Assembly (NCBI GenBank): GCA_044448905.1
Contig: JBIOHJ010000143.1
Span: 1 to 7,588 of the forward strand
Source of the DNA: JBIOHJ01 sp044448905
GTDB lineage: Bacteria > Bacteroidota > Bacteroidia > AKYH767-A > OLB10
Reading direction: 5' to 3'
DNA: 7,588 nucleotides
The number at the start of each line of letters is the position of its first letter. The first letter of the stretch is position 1. Below the pieces are notes generated by a model that was given only the letters and a program-made list of their open reading frames with translations, did no database searches and had not been told where the DNA came from. Positions 1 through 6,771 of this stretch are shown one piece after another. The position numbers and the translations under genes were made by a program.

Positions 1-1
1 A

Positions 2-349
2 TCAGTAAAGGCCGGTGAAACTATTGGTTATAACCGTAAGGGAATTGCCACACACGACATGCAGGTGGCAACGGTTGGAATCGGTTATGCTGACGGATTG
101 AACAGGAGACTGGGAAATGGAATCGGGAAAATGTTTGTTAATGGTAAGCCCGCACCGATTATCGGTAATGTATGCATGGATATGACCATGATTGACATAA
201 CCGACATTCCCGCGCAAGAAGGCGATGATGTAATTGTTTTTGGAAACGAATACAACATTTCTCAAATGGCAATTGACATGGGAACCATTCCTTACGAAGT
301 GCTTACCAATGTTTCACAACGGGTGAAGAGGATTTATTTTCATGAATAA
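2..349 (+). CDS. alr: Alanine racemase, C-terminal part (5' end outside window)
   Basis: Alanine racemase is a cytoplasmic PLP enzyme that interconverts L- and D-alanine, supplying D-Ala for peptidoglycan. The frame is open from base 2 and ends at TAA 347-349, giving about 115 residues. This is the C-terminal beta-domain. It shows the motif VGIGYADG (bases 74-97), whose Tyr is the catalytic base that acts on L-alanine in the family. It also shows IIGNVCMDM, the family substrate/PLP-contact segment, and a YEVLTNVSQRVKRIY tail typical of the C-terminus. The N-terminal TIM barrel with the PLP lysine lies upstream of the window. In many Bacteroidota this enzyme is fused behind a MurF domain, which cannot be tested here. 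An internal ATG at 59 is not the start, because homology continues upstream of it (VKAGETIGYNRKGIATHD). A dehydrogenase gene follows 15 bases on and may be cotranscribed. Confidence 0.95.
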   Translation, partial: SVKAGETIGYNRKGIATHDMQVATVGIGYADGLNRRLGNGIGKMFVNGKPAPIIGNVCMDMTMIDITDIPAQEGDDVIVFGNEYNISQMAIDMGTIPYEVLTNVSQRVKRIYFHE

Positions 350-364
350 TCAAAAAATCCAACC

Positions 365-1042
365 ATGAAAAAAATAATCATCACCGGTGCGGCAGGAAAT
401 CTCGGCAAAGCATGCGTTAAAAAGTTTATTGATTCGGGGCATTATGTAATTGCTGCGGATGCAGTAATAAAAAAAGAAGATTTTGGCGCACTCAATAATT
501 TAGAAGCGCATACTTTTGATGCTTCAAACGAAACAGCAGCAAAAACTTTTGTCGAAACCATATTATCCCAACACAAGCAAATTGATGCAGCGTTGCTGCT
601 CATTGGTGGTTTTGCAATGGGCAATATTGAAAACAGCGGTGCTGTGGAAATTCAGAAAATGATTTCGCTCAATTTTAACACTGTCTATTTTACGGCACGC
701 CCTGTTTTTAATCAGATGACAAAACAGGGGGAAGGAGGAAAATTAATTTTTATGGCATCGGACCCGGCACTCGATGACAAAAAAGGATTTGATATGATTG
801 GCTACACGCTTTCGAAATCGCTGCTCGTTAAGCTTGCGAAAATCCTGAACAGCGAAGGGCAAAAGAAAAATATAGACAGCGTTGTGGTTGCTCCGACTAC
901 CATTGATACTCCTCAAAACCGCACGTCCATGCCCGATGCCGATTTTTCGAAATGGACAAGGCCAGAAGAGATTGCCGCTGTGCTGGAGTTTGTTTGTTCG
1001 GAAAAAGGAAACAAGCTAAAGAATTTGATTATCCGTTTTTAA
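365..1042 (+). CDS. Short-chain dehydrogenase/reductase, dihydropteridine reductase-like
   Basis: This is a complete 225-residue classical SDR, probably a cytoplasmic NAD(P)H-dependent oxidoreductase. The N-terminal Rossmann motif TGAAGNLG (residues 7-14) follows a beta-strand directly after the start. The catalytic pair is Tyr147 and Lys151 in YTLSK. Ser132 (FMASD) could be the third member, though it lies 15 residues before Tyr, slightly more than usual. The stretch TPQNRTSMPDADFSKWT (182-198) together with MIGY before the active-site Tyr closely resembles what I recall of animal quinoid dihydropteridine reductase (TPMNRKSMPEADFSSWT). That suggests a pterin-reducing or related activity, but the substrate is inferred. 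No Shine-Dalgarno sequence is seen before ATG 365, which is usual for Bacteroidota. The start is chosen because the Rossmann strand begins at residue 3. It follows alr by 15 bases and converges on the dinB-like gene. A generic SDR of other specificity is the main alternative. Confidence 0.85.
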   Translation: MKKIIITGAAGNLGKACVKKFIDSGHYVIAADAVIKKEDFGALNNLEAHTFDASNETAAKTFVETILSQHKQIDAALLLIGGFAMGNIENSGAVEIQKMISLNFNTVYFTARPVFNQMTKQGEGGKLIFMASDPALDDKKGFDMIGYTLSKSLLVKLAKILNSEGQKKNIDSVVVAPTTIDTPQNRTSMPDADFSKWTRPEEIAAVLEFVCSEKGNKLKNLIIRF

Positions 1043-1072
1043 TCTCTGCGCCTTTGCGTTCTCAGCGTGAAA
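1043..1072. repeat. Short CGC-phased repeat between convergent genes
   Basis: The 35 bases between the dehydrogenase stop and the stop of the opposing DinB-family gene are built of three imperfect units of 8, 8 and 9 bases, each ending in GCG: TCTCTGCG, CCTTTGCG and TTCTCAGCG, followed by TGAAAT. On the - strand this reads as CGC-started units. I recall similar GCAAAG/GCAGAG-type strings as dispersed intergenic repeats in Bacteroidota and other genomes. No hairpin is evident, so it is not an obvious intrinsic terminator. Its function is unknown, and family membership rests on memory rather than a search. Confidence 0.5.
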
Positions 1073-1077
1073 TTTCT

Positions 1078-1518
1078 TCAAACTAGCCTGCGGTGATAGT
1101 TCACCTGCCCGAGGTGATAATTCAAATGAGTCAATAAGTGCAAAAGCATATGTCCGGTGGTAACTATTTTCCCATGCTTTTCGAGCGGGTAGTTTTTCAT
1201 TAAATCTTTTTCGGTTAAACCGGGTAAAGTTTTGTTTATAACAGCAATGGTTTCGTCAAGCTGCTTTAATAATTCGGTACGGGAAATATTTTTTAGTGCA
1301 AATTCATCATCACGCTGGCGTACATACCCCGTGTTGCCAAGTGTGGCTCCAATAAAATGTTTGAGATTGCCGATGATATGTAAACACAAATTTCCCCCGG
1401 AGTTGCTGACGCTATCTTTAATTATCCATAACTTATTTTCATCCGTGTAACTTTCTATTTCAGCTTTCAGCTTTAATAAATCGCGCTCAAAAAATTCGAT
1501 TAAGTTTTGAAGGAGCAT
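1078..1518 (-). CDS. DinB superfamily protein (DUF1572-like four-helix bundle)
   Basis: This complete 146-residue protein is predicted to be cytoplasmic and almost wholly helical, with no signal peptide. The pattern NSGGNLCLHIIGNLKHFIG (residues 39-57) and the C-terminal HLLTHLNYHLGQVNYHRR fit the DinB/DUF1572 branch of the DinB-YfiT family. The likely metal triad is His47, His131 and His135, all present. Some members of the wider superfamily are metal-dependent thiol-dependent transferases (bacillithiol, mycothiol), while most, including this branch, have no assigned reaction, so no substrate is proposed. The start is ATG 1518-1516. No Shine-Dalgarno sequence precedes it, and an earlier start would run into the tRNA. 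The gene begins 17 bases after the 3' end of tRNA-Lys on the same strand, so its message may come by readthrough of the tRNA transcript. It ends convergently with the dehydrogenase. Confidence 0.88.
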   Translation of the reverse strand: MLLQNLIEFFERDLLKLKAEIESYTDENKLWIIKDSVSNSGGNLCLHIIGNLKHFIGATLGNTGYVRQRDDEFALKNISRTELLKQLDETIAVINKTLPGLTEKDLMKNYPLEKHGKIVTTGHMLLHLLTHLNYHLGQVNYHRRLV

Positions 1519-1535
1519 ATGGGTTAAGTATTAAG

Positions 1536-1609
<74 letters not shown>

Positions 1610-1623
1610 ATTTATTTTTTAAA

Positions 1624-1680
1624 GAACTCTCTGCCCTCCCGATAAATATCGGGATGCTCTACCAAGCTGAGCTACGGGGT
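1624..1680 (-). pseudogene. Truncated tRNA-Lys copy with anticodon arm replaced by a palindrome
   Basis: Bases 1655-1680 repeat exactly, over 26 bases, the acceptor-5' and D-arm half of the intact tRNA (1583-1608). Bases 1624-1636 match its variable-loop/T-stem side (1553-1565) at 12 of 13 positions. Between them, the 17-base anticodon arm of the real tRNA is replaced by an 18-base inverted repeat. The 3' half of the T-arm and the 3' acceptor strand are missing, and the sequence passes into an AT-rich 14-base spacer before the real tRNA. The first acceptor base G is also lost. It cannot form a functional tRNA. It lies 5 bases after the amidohydrolase stop, on the same strand. A tandem duplication that decayed, or a tRNA-derived repeat, are both possible. 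Confidence 0.8.
1637..1654. repeat. Perfect inverted repeat TCCCGATA-AA-TATCGGGA
   Basis: Two 8-base arms, TCCCGATA (1637-1644) and TATCGGGA (1647-1654), are exact reverse complements separated by AA. As RNA it would fold as a stem of about six pairs with a six-base loop. It sits exactly where the anticodon arm of the neighbouring tRNA copy should be. Palindromes with CCCGAT/ATCGGG arms are, as I recall, common dispersed elements in Bacteroidota genomes. No U-tract follows it on either strand, so a terminator role is not well supported. Confidence 0.75.
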
Positions 1681-1685
1681 AAAAT

Positions 1686-2873
1686 TCATTTTGATAATTC
1701 TTTTATAGCAAGAAAAGCCATTAATCCCATTCCTGTTTCCAAAGCGCGTTCATCAATATCAAACGTAGAAGTGTGAACAGATGAAGTAATTCCTTTTGCC
1801 TCGTTGCGTGTACCCAGCCGGTAAAAACAGGCGTTAGTTTGTTGCGAATAAAAAGAAAAATCTTCGGCAGCCATCCAGATATCGAGGTCCAATACATTTT
1901 CTTTTCCCAAATATTCTTCGGCTCCCGCGCGTGCCGATGCCGTTAGCTTTGCCTCATTAACCAGCGCGGGATAGCCGCGCACAATATTAAATTCGCAACG
2001 CCCGCCCATACCCGTGCAAATGCTTTCGGCAAGCTGTTTTATTTTTATATGCGCTTCATTACGCCATTTTTCATCCAGCGTGCGAAAAGTTCCTTCTAGG
2101 TAAACCGAATCGGGAATAACATTGGTTGCACCGTTGGCAATTACTTTTCCGAACGACAAAACACTTGGCATAATGGGGTTTGCATTGCGACTAACTACCT
2201 GCTGCAATGCAACAATCATGTTAGATGTTATCAGTACCGGGTCAATATTCATATGAGGCATGGCGCCATGCCCGCCTTTTCCGTAAACGGTAACATAAAT
2301 TTCATCGGTGCTTGCCATGTACACACCACTGCGGAAACCCACTTTCCCGGTTTCAATCAGTGGCATCACATGCTGTCCAAAAATTCCGGCAGGCTTGGGA
2401 TTTTCCAAAACACCTTCTTTAATCATCAGCGAAGCACCGCCCGGAAGTTTTTCTTCGCCCGGCTGAAAAATTAATTTTACGGTTCCCTCCCATTCGCTCT
2501 TTAATTCGTTTAAAATTTTCGCAACGCCAAGCAGCGAAGAAGTATGCACATCATGTCCGCATGCATGCATCACTCCCGCATTCTGTGATTTATGGGGAAC
2601 ATCGCTGGTTTCCTGGATGGGCAATGCGTCCATATCGGCACGCAAGGCAATTGTTTTCTTCGCGGGATTGTTCCCTTCAATCAATGCAACGATTCCTGTG
2701 CCCGCAATCCGTTTCCTGTTTGTGATTTCTATAGCATTCAATTGCTTCTCCACATATGCACAGGTTTTGTTTTCATGAAATGAAAGTTCGGGGTACATAT
2801 GCAAATGCCTGCGTACATCCGTAATTTCTTTATGAAACCGGGAGGAAAGTTTTTTTATTTTTTCAATCATCAT
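1686..2873 (-). CDS. M20 family metallo-amidohydrolase (N-acyl-L-amino acid amidohydrolase/hippurate hydrolase type)
   Basis: This complete 395-residue cytoplasmic enzyme of the M20D (HipO/AmaA-like) group would hydrolyse the amide bond of N-acylated amino acids or small peptide-like substrates using two metal ions. The order of motifs is canonical: RRHLHMYPELSFHE (21-34), ALRADMDALP (77-86), MHACGHDVHT (102-111), FQPGEE (136-141), GQH (166-168), the lid-domain start GKGGHGAMPH (198-207), AAEDFSFY (335-342) and SSVHTSTFDIDE (364-375). Likely metal ligands are Cys105, His107, Glu141, His168 and His367, with Glu140 as general base; all are present. The inserted dimerisation domain spans about 185-300. 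There is no signal peptide. The start is ATG 2873-2871, with AGGAG six bases upstream; a second in-frame ATG follows directly. It lies 43 bases after the stop of the large outer-membrane protein and may share its transcript. The natural substrate cannot be read from the sequence. Confidence 0.93.
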   Translation of the reverse strand: MMIEKIKKLSSRFHKEITDVRRHLHMYPELSFHENKTCAYVEKQLNAIEITNRKRIAGTGIVALIEGNNPAKKTIALRADMDALPIQETSDVPHKSQNAGVMHACGHDVHTSSLLGVAKILNELKSEWEGTVKLIFQPGEEKLPGGASLMIKEGVLENPKPAGIFGQHVMPLIETGKVGFRSGVYMASTDEIYVTVYGKGGHGAMPHMNIDPVLITSNMIVALQQVVSRNANPIMPSVLSFGKVIANGATNVIPDSVYLEGTFRTLDEKWRNEAHIKIKQLAESICTGMGGRCEFNIVRGYPALVNEAKLTASARAGAEEYLGKENVLDLDIWMAAEDFSFYSQQTNACFYRLGTRNEAKGITSSVHTSTFDIDERALETGMGLMAFLAIKELSK

Positions 2874-2879
2874 ATTTCG

Positions 2880-2901
2880 CTCCTCTCAGCCAACTGGCTG
2901 A
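2880..2901 (-). promoter_or_regulatory. Shine-Dalgarno site with adjoining hairpin before the amidohydrolase
   Basis: On the - strand AGGAG (2884-2880) lies six bases before ATG 2873, the clearest ribosome binding site in the window. Directly upstream is a perfect inverted repeat TCAGCC-AGTT-GGCTGA (2901-2886), forming a six-pair stem with a four-base loop. The 3' arm abuts the AGGAG. With one bulged base the stem could extend (CCT with GAGG) and cover part of the site. It may tune translation, or be the processing or end signal of the upstream gene. There is no U-tract, so it is not a standard terminator. Confidence 0.5.
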
Positions 2902-2916
2902 AGGTTAGGCGGGTTG

Positions 2917-5900
2917 TTAAAAATCCAAACCGAGGGTAAGATAAAAAATAGAATCATTAATCTTACCATCTTCATATCCCCACGCCCAGTCGGCTTTCAG
3001 GTAGTAGCCAAAAATACGGCTGCGAATCCCAAAGCCGTATCCTTCTACAATCGGCTCAATCTGTTTTCTCAAAACAACGGTGATGGGTTTACCCGGAATG
3101 GTTTCAATGTTTAATCCATTGTCTTTACTGTAAGGATCGCGACCAGTCCATGCTGTTCCGAAATCAGCAAAGGTTACAATCAGGAAGTTGCGTATGAAAT
3201 CGGAACGGATGGGCCTTCGAATGAGATACTGAAATATCGGAATCCGTAACTCGCTGTTCACAATCGCAAAACTATTTCCGTTACGGATGTTTTGAATAAA
3301 CCCGCGCATGGGAGTAGCTAACGTTTGAAAAGCATAATTCTGAGAAGTATCAAGGTCAATACCGTAGTTGAAATTGTCGGTCGGCACGATGACATTGTCC
3401 TGTGAACCGAGGTAATAAATAAGCTTAAGATCACCAAATGATGAGCTGGCTGCAAAACGATTTGCCCAAACTATCTGGCGGTGAATTTTAAGATAATGAC
3501 GAAAATCTACCCCTACAACCCCCATAAAAGTTTTTGAGCGGTCAACCTGGCGAAATCCTTCAGCAAAAATTTTATAGCGCATCCCGTTATAAAGATTCAG
3601 CCCTTTTTTAATGGTGTTATCAAAAACATATTCCACTTTGGCGCTTGCCCAGTGTTCAAAAAAATTAGGAATCTGCAGTGCAAAAACATCAGTCGATTTA
3701 ACTACTGTCCGGTCATTACGGTATGAAATGGTTCCGCGCAAACTTGCCAAATCATTAAAGGGATATTTAGCCATATACTTGACCTCGTGCGTATGGACTT
3801 TTATAAAATAGAAACCGCCAACAGTAAACTCCCTCGCCTGCCGGTAAAAAGTATATTGTTTGTCAATTTTTCTTTTCAGGTTTTCAAAACTCAGCAGGTA
3901 CTCATTGCTGTTAAGATCGCCAGCAAGCCTGAAGCCTGCCGTAATTTTATAATCATTCATCAAATCAGAAATGCCAACTTTAAATAATCCGGTTAAACCG
4001 GGATCAAAATAAACCGCTCCGCCTGTAAAAGTCTGGTAAGTGGAATTTGACAGGCTGTTATCAAGCTGGGCAACAAAATAATCGGCAGAAAAGGCAGGAT
4101 CATAATTGCGCTGTTTCGGTAATCGGTATGCTACGGTATCGGTATTTGTGGAAACCGGGGCTATAATAAGTGCCGTAGCTGTATCCTGAATTGTTTTGTT
4201 TGCTGCTTCGGCTTTGTCCTGAATCTTCTTTTTCTTCCGGGGGAATTCGCTTTGGAAAACATAATCATTAATATCAATCTTTCCCGAATCGGGCTTTGCG
4301 ATGCGCTCTTCAGCCTGCTTAACAACAGTATCAACATTCAGTTGGTGAATAATATTGACAGGAGGAGGCGGTTTCAGTTCACCGAAAGTCCTAGATTTTT
4401 TTTCATACCACGGGGTGGTACCGGGTACGGCCTGCAATGAAGTTTGTGCAGAAGCAGGATTTGCACCTGTAAAAATTTTGTATTTCCCGTTTGAATAAAT
4501 TATTTCGGCAAATGCAGTTTTTTTGAAATTCAAGTCATGCTCTTCGATGTTGCGTGCATAGTTTGTTTGGGGGAAAGCTTTTATCACATAACGGTAATGT
4601 TCGCTGGTATCAATAAAACTGATTACACTGTCAACAGAAGCGGTATAGCGGTTAAATATTCCCGATTCATCGCTTAAGAAAGCAAACTGAGATGAATCTA
4701 ATGCCAGCGGTTGAACTTCGTCAGCCCACGGTGTCCGGGTTACTCTTTTTAAAACCTGCGAACGCCCGATCTGTTCATACATGAAAATATCGAAGTGTGA
4801 AGACGGAGGAGGCACTTCTTGCCTTTCTGTTATCAAAGAATCAGAAATCCGGTTGGATGAAAAAACAATAAATTTAGAACCCATCACAAACCGCGGATTT
4901 AAATCATCGTAAATGTCTTTGGTAATTTGCCGGGACGTGCGCGCACGCACATCATAAATGTAAATATCCGACTGCCCTTTCTGTACTCCCGACAAAACCA
5001 TCTGTTGACCATTTTGTGAATAAGAAAAGTCGAGCACCTTTTCAAAATAAAAAAACTTGTCGTGCACAGTTTTTTTGCTTGACACGTTATAATTATCCAG
5101 GTAAACCTGTCCTTTCTTTTCGCGCATTATGGTAAGCACTTGTCCGGACGGGTGCCACGCAAGTACCGGAAAAGACAAATCGTTTTTCTGTTCAAGCGAT
5201 TTATACCCGCCCTTAAGTATGCATTTTCTTTTTTTTGTATTGCGTTCGTACAGCCATACCCGGTATTTTCCAATATCATTGGTAACAAAAGCGAGCGTCA
5301 TTCCATCGGGGCTGAACTTTGCCTGCGAATACCTGCGGTTATTTTTTGGTTTTGCAATAACCGGATCGCCCGAAGGAAACGCCCTATTTTTATCTGCATT
5401 AAGATATTGTTTTTGATAGTAATCCAGCCATTGACGCGAAAGCTCGGTAAGTGATGCACCAAGCACATAAATAAACCCGCTTTCAATATTGCGGTTTATG
5501 CGTGTCATATAAAGAAGGTTGGCAACCACGCCTGTTCCGTAAGTTTCGACAACAAAATTCCAAAGCGAATGCCCGGCAAAAATTTCTTCGTTATCAAGCA
5601 TGCGGTTAAACTTGCGGTATTTACCGGCAAGAATTCCGTCACGCATTTGGTTATCATCAGCGGCTGTCCACCCGGTAGAAATATAGGATACAAGCCCTTC
5701 GGTGTACCATGCCGGTAAATTAAGCAGTACAGCACTTTGCACACGGTCCTTAATGTTGCCCCCATACATAAGTTGTTCAATCAGAACTTTTGAAACACCG
5801 GCCCTTATCTGCTGGCGGAAATGTTCATGGTTGCCGTCATAATAAATCAGAATTTTATTTCCGAGGATGCGGGTAACCCCACCGATATTACCGTTTTCCG

Positions 5901-6246
5901 AATGTAAATCTTCCAACCCGATATTGCTTTGCTTAAGATCAGTCAGTTTGTTAAAAACCATAAATTGCAGGCGGCCGGAAGTTTTATAGTCAAACAGATG
6001 TTCAATATCTTCAATTTCCTTATCGGCATTTTTACCCGTAAAAGCGGCAAGTTCCTGTCCGCCCAGATAAAAATACACATCGAAATTTTTAAAGCGGTAA
6101 AATGTCCATAAAAAATCATTGTACTGAACACGATTTTTCCCAAACTCCTGTTGTGAGCCGCGGTAAAACTGTGCAGGCAACAGCGTAAAACAAAAAAGAA
6201 ATTGCAAAAGATAAAAAACAAAAACTTTAATCGTCCTGTTATTCAT
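2917..6246 (-). CDS. Outer-membrane protein: degenerate peptidase-like domain, TolB/PD40 propeller and Omp85-like barrel
   Basis: This 1109-residue protein is predicted to sit in the outer membrane. Residues 1-26 form a signal peptide (basic start, hydrophobic core, LLPAQ). Residues ~45-285 resemble an MA-clan (gluzincin) peptidase domain, with the downstream LPAWYTEGLVSY (177-188) kept, but the HExxH helix is absent (nearest is HEHFR at 140-144), so zinc catalysis is unlikely. Residues ~300-595 hold about six PD40/WD40-like blades, such as AKFSPDGMTLAF (309-320), LAWHPSGQVLTI (362-373) and DIYIYDV (427-433). A Pro- and Lys-rich linker (~620-715) follows. The rest is a beta-barrel related to BamA/Omp85, with a MRGF motif (980-983) in place of VRGF, ELRIPIF (999-1005), FADFGTAW (1026-1033) and a C-terminal Phe after alternating hydrophobics (FYLTLGLDF), the usual barrel-insertion signal. 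The start at ATG 6246 fits the signal peptide; no Shine-Dalgarno is seen. gcvH lies 99 bases upstream. No function is known to me. Confidence 0.88.
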   Translation of the reverse strand: MNNRTIKVFVFYLLQFLFCFTLLPAQFYRGSQQEFGKNRVQYNDFLWTFYRFKNFDVYFYLGGQELAAFTGKNADKEIEDIEHLFDYKTSGRLQFMVFNKLTDLKQSNIGLEDLHSENGNIGGVTRILGNKILIYYDGNHEHFRQQIRAGVSKVLIEQLMYGGNIKDRVQSAVLLNLPAWYTEGLVSYISTGWTAADDNQMRDGILAGKYRKFNRMLDNEEIFAGHSLWNFVVETYGTGVVANLLYMTRINRNIESGFIYVLGASLTELSRQWLDYYQKQYLNADKNRAFPSGDPVIAKPKNNRRYSQAKFSPDGMTLAFVTNDIGKYRVWLYERNTKKRKCILKGGYKSLEQKNDLSFPVLAWHPSGQVLTIMREKKGQVYLDNYNVSSKKTVHDKFFYFEKVLDFSYSQNGQQMVLSGVQKGQSDIYIYDVRARTSRQITKDIYDDLNPRFVMGSKFIVFSSNRISDSLITERQEVPPPSSHFDIFMYEQIGRSQVLKRVTRTPWADEVQPLALDSSQFAFLSDESGIFNRYTASVDSVISFIDTSEHYRYVIKAFPQTNYARNIEEHDLNFKKTAFAEIIYSNGKYKIFTGANPASAQTSLQAVPGTTPWYEKKSRTFGELKPPPPVNIIHQLNVDTVVKQAEERIAKPDSGKIDINDYVFQSEFPRKKKKIQDKAEAANKTIQDTATALIIAPVSTNTDTVAYRLPKQRNYDPAFSADYFVAQLDNSLSNSTYQTFTGGAVYFDPGLTGLFKVGISDLMNDYKITAGFRLAGDLNSNEYLLSFENLKRKIDKQYTFYRQAREFTVGGFYFIKVHTHEVKYMAKYPFNDLASLRGTISYRNDRTVVKSTDVFALQIPNFFEHWASAKVEYVFDNTIKKGLNLYNGMRYKIFAEGFRQVDRSKTFMGVVGVDFRHYLKIHRQIVWANRFAASSSFGDLKLIYYLGSQDNVIVPTDNFNYGIDLDTSQNYAFQTLATPMRGFIQNIRNGNSFAIVNSELRIPIFQYLIRRPIRSDFIRNFLIVTFADFGTAWTGRDPYSKDNGLNIETIPGKPITVVLRKQIEPIVEGYGFGIRSRIFGYYLKADWAWGYEDGKINDSIFYLTLGLDF

Positions 6247-6324
6247 AATTCAATACTCAATATGCGAATTTAGTGAATTAGGAGCGAAGGAGATTAAAAA
6301 TAACCGTAATAATTATTTGAATTC

Positions 6325-6334
6325 TGACCGGTCA
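6325..6334. promoter_or_regulatory. 10-bp palindrome in the gcvH / outer-membrane protein gap
   Basis: TGACCGGTCA is a perfect 10-base palindrome in the 99-base gap between the gcvH stop and the start of the large outer-membrane protein gene. It could be an operator for a dimeric regulator of the downstream gene. One copy only is seen and no confident Bacteroidota-type promoter (TTTG then TAnnTTTG) could be placed next to it, so this is a weak call. Confidence 0.2.
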
Positions 6335-6345
6335 AACAAAAAACC

Positions 6346-6726
6346 TTATAAGCCAATTAACGCTTTATATTTAGCATCATTTAATAAACCTGCCGATTCA
6401 GATACATCAGTCATTCTTAATTTAATCATCCACCCTTCTCCGTAAGGATCTTGGTTCACCGATGCCGGATTCAATTCCAGGTTTGGATTGCGCTGCAGAA
6501 CTTCACCGCTTACGGGCATGAACAAATCCGAAACAGTTTTAACAGCTTCAACAGTCCCGAAAACCGTTTCTTTATCTAACGTTTCTCCAACCGTATCAAT
6601 TTCCACAAAAACAATATCACCGAGTTCGCTTTGAGCAAAATCAGTTATACCAATGGTGGCGGTGTCACCTTCAATGTGAACCCATTCATGGTCTTTAGTA
6701 TAGAAGAGATGTGAAGGAATATTCAT
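6346..6726 (-). CDS. gcvH: Glycine cleavage system H protein
   Basis: This complete 126-residue lipoyl carrier protein of the glycine cleavage system shuttles the aminomethyl group from the P protein to the T and L proteins in the cytoplasm. Its length is normal for the family. The start YTKDHEWVHIEGDTATIGITDFAQSELGDIVFVE matches the family in pieces: HEWV (13-16), GITDFAQ (26-32) and LGDIVFVE (35-42). The lipoyl-lysine motif is GTVEAVKTVSDLFMPVSGEV with Lys63 as the attachment residue. NxDPYGEGWMIKL (91-103) is the conserved C-terminal segment. The start ATG 6726 gives the standard N-terminus; no Shine-Dalgarno sequence is seen. No gcvP or gcvT is in the window, so this subunit gene stands apart from them. 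It begins 45 bases after the sprA stop on the same strand and is probably cotranscribed with it. Confidence 0.96.
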   Translation of the reverse strand: MNIPSHLFYTKDHEWVHIEGDTATIGITDFAQSELGDIVFVEIDTVGETLDKETVFGTVEAVKTVSDLFMPVSGEVLQRNPNLELNPASVNQDPYGEGWMIKLRMTDVSESAGLLNDAKYKALIGL

Positions 6727-6771
6727 AATATATAAAGTTTATGTTGTTTAATCTAAATATCAAAATCAGAA

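Noticed and set aside
59..61. ATG at 59 as the start of a 96-residue protein
   Set aside because: The frame is open from base 2 and the residues before it fit the alanine racemase C-terminal domain.
140..144. An active zinc peptidase site in the 1109-residue protein (residues HEHFR)
   Set aside because: The numbers here are residue positions in that protein. The motif lacks the second His of HExxH, so metal-dependent catalysis is not supported.
1043..1077. Intrinsic terminator between the convergent genes
   Set aside because: No stable inverted repeat followed by a T-run is seen on either strand.
1655..1680. A second functional tRNA gene
   Set aside because: Only the 5' acceptor and D-arm are kept; the T-arm 3' strand and acceptor 3' strand are absent, so no cloverleaf closes.
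5129..5454. Two overlapping + strand open frames of 95 and 104 codons
   Set aside because: They lie antisense within the propeller-coding part of the large - strand gene, resemble no family I know, and have compositions expected of shadow frames.
5505..5780. - strand open frame of 91 codons in another frame of the large gene
   Set aside because: It overlaps residues that clearly encode the peptidase-like domain, and no start signal or recognisable domain is seen.
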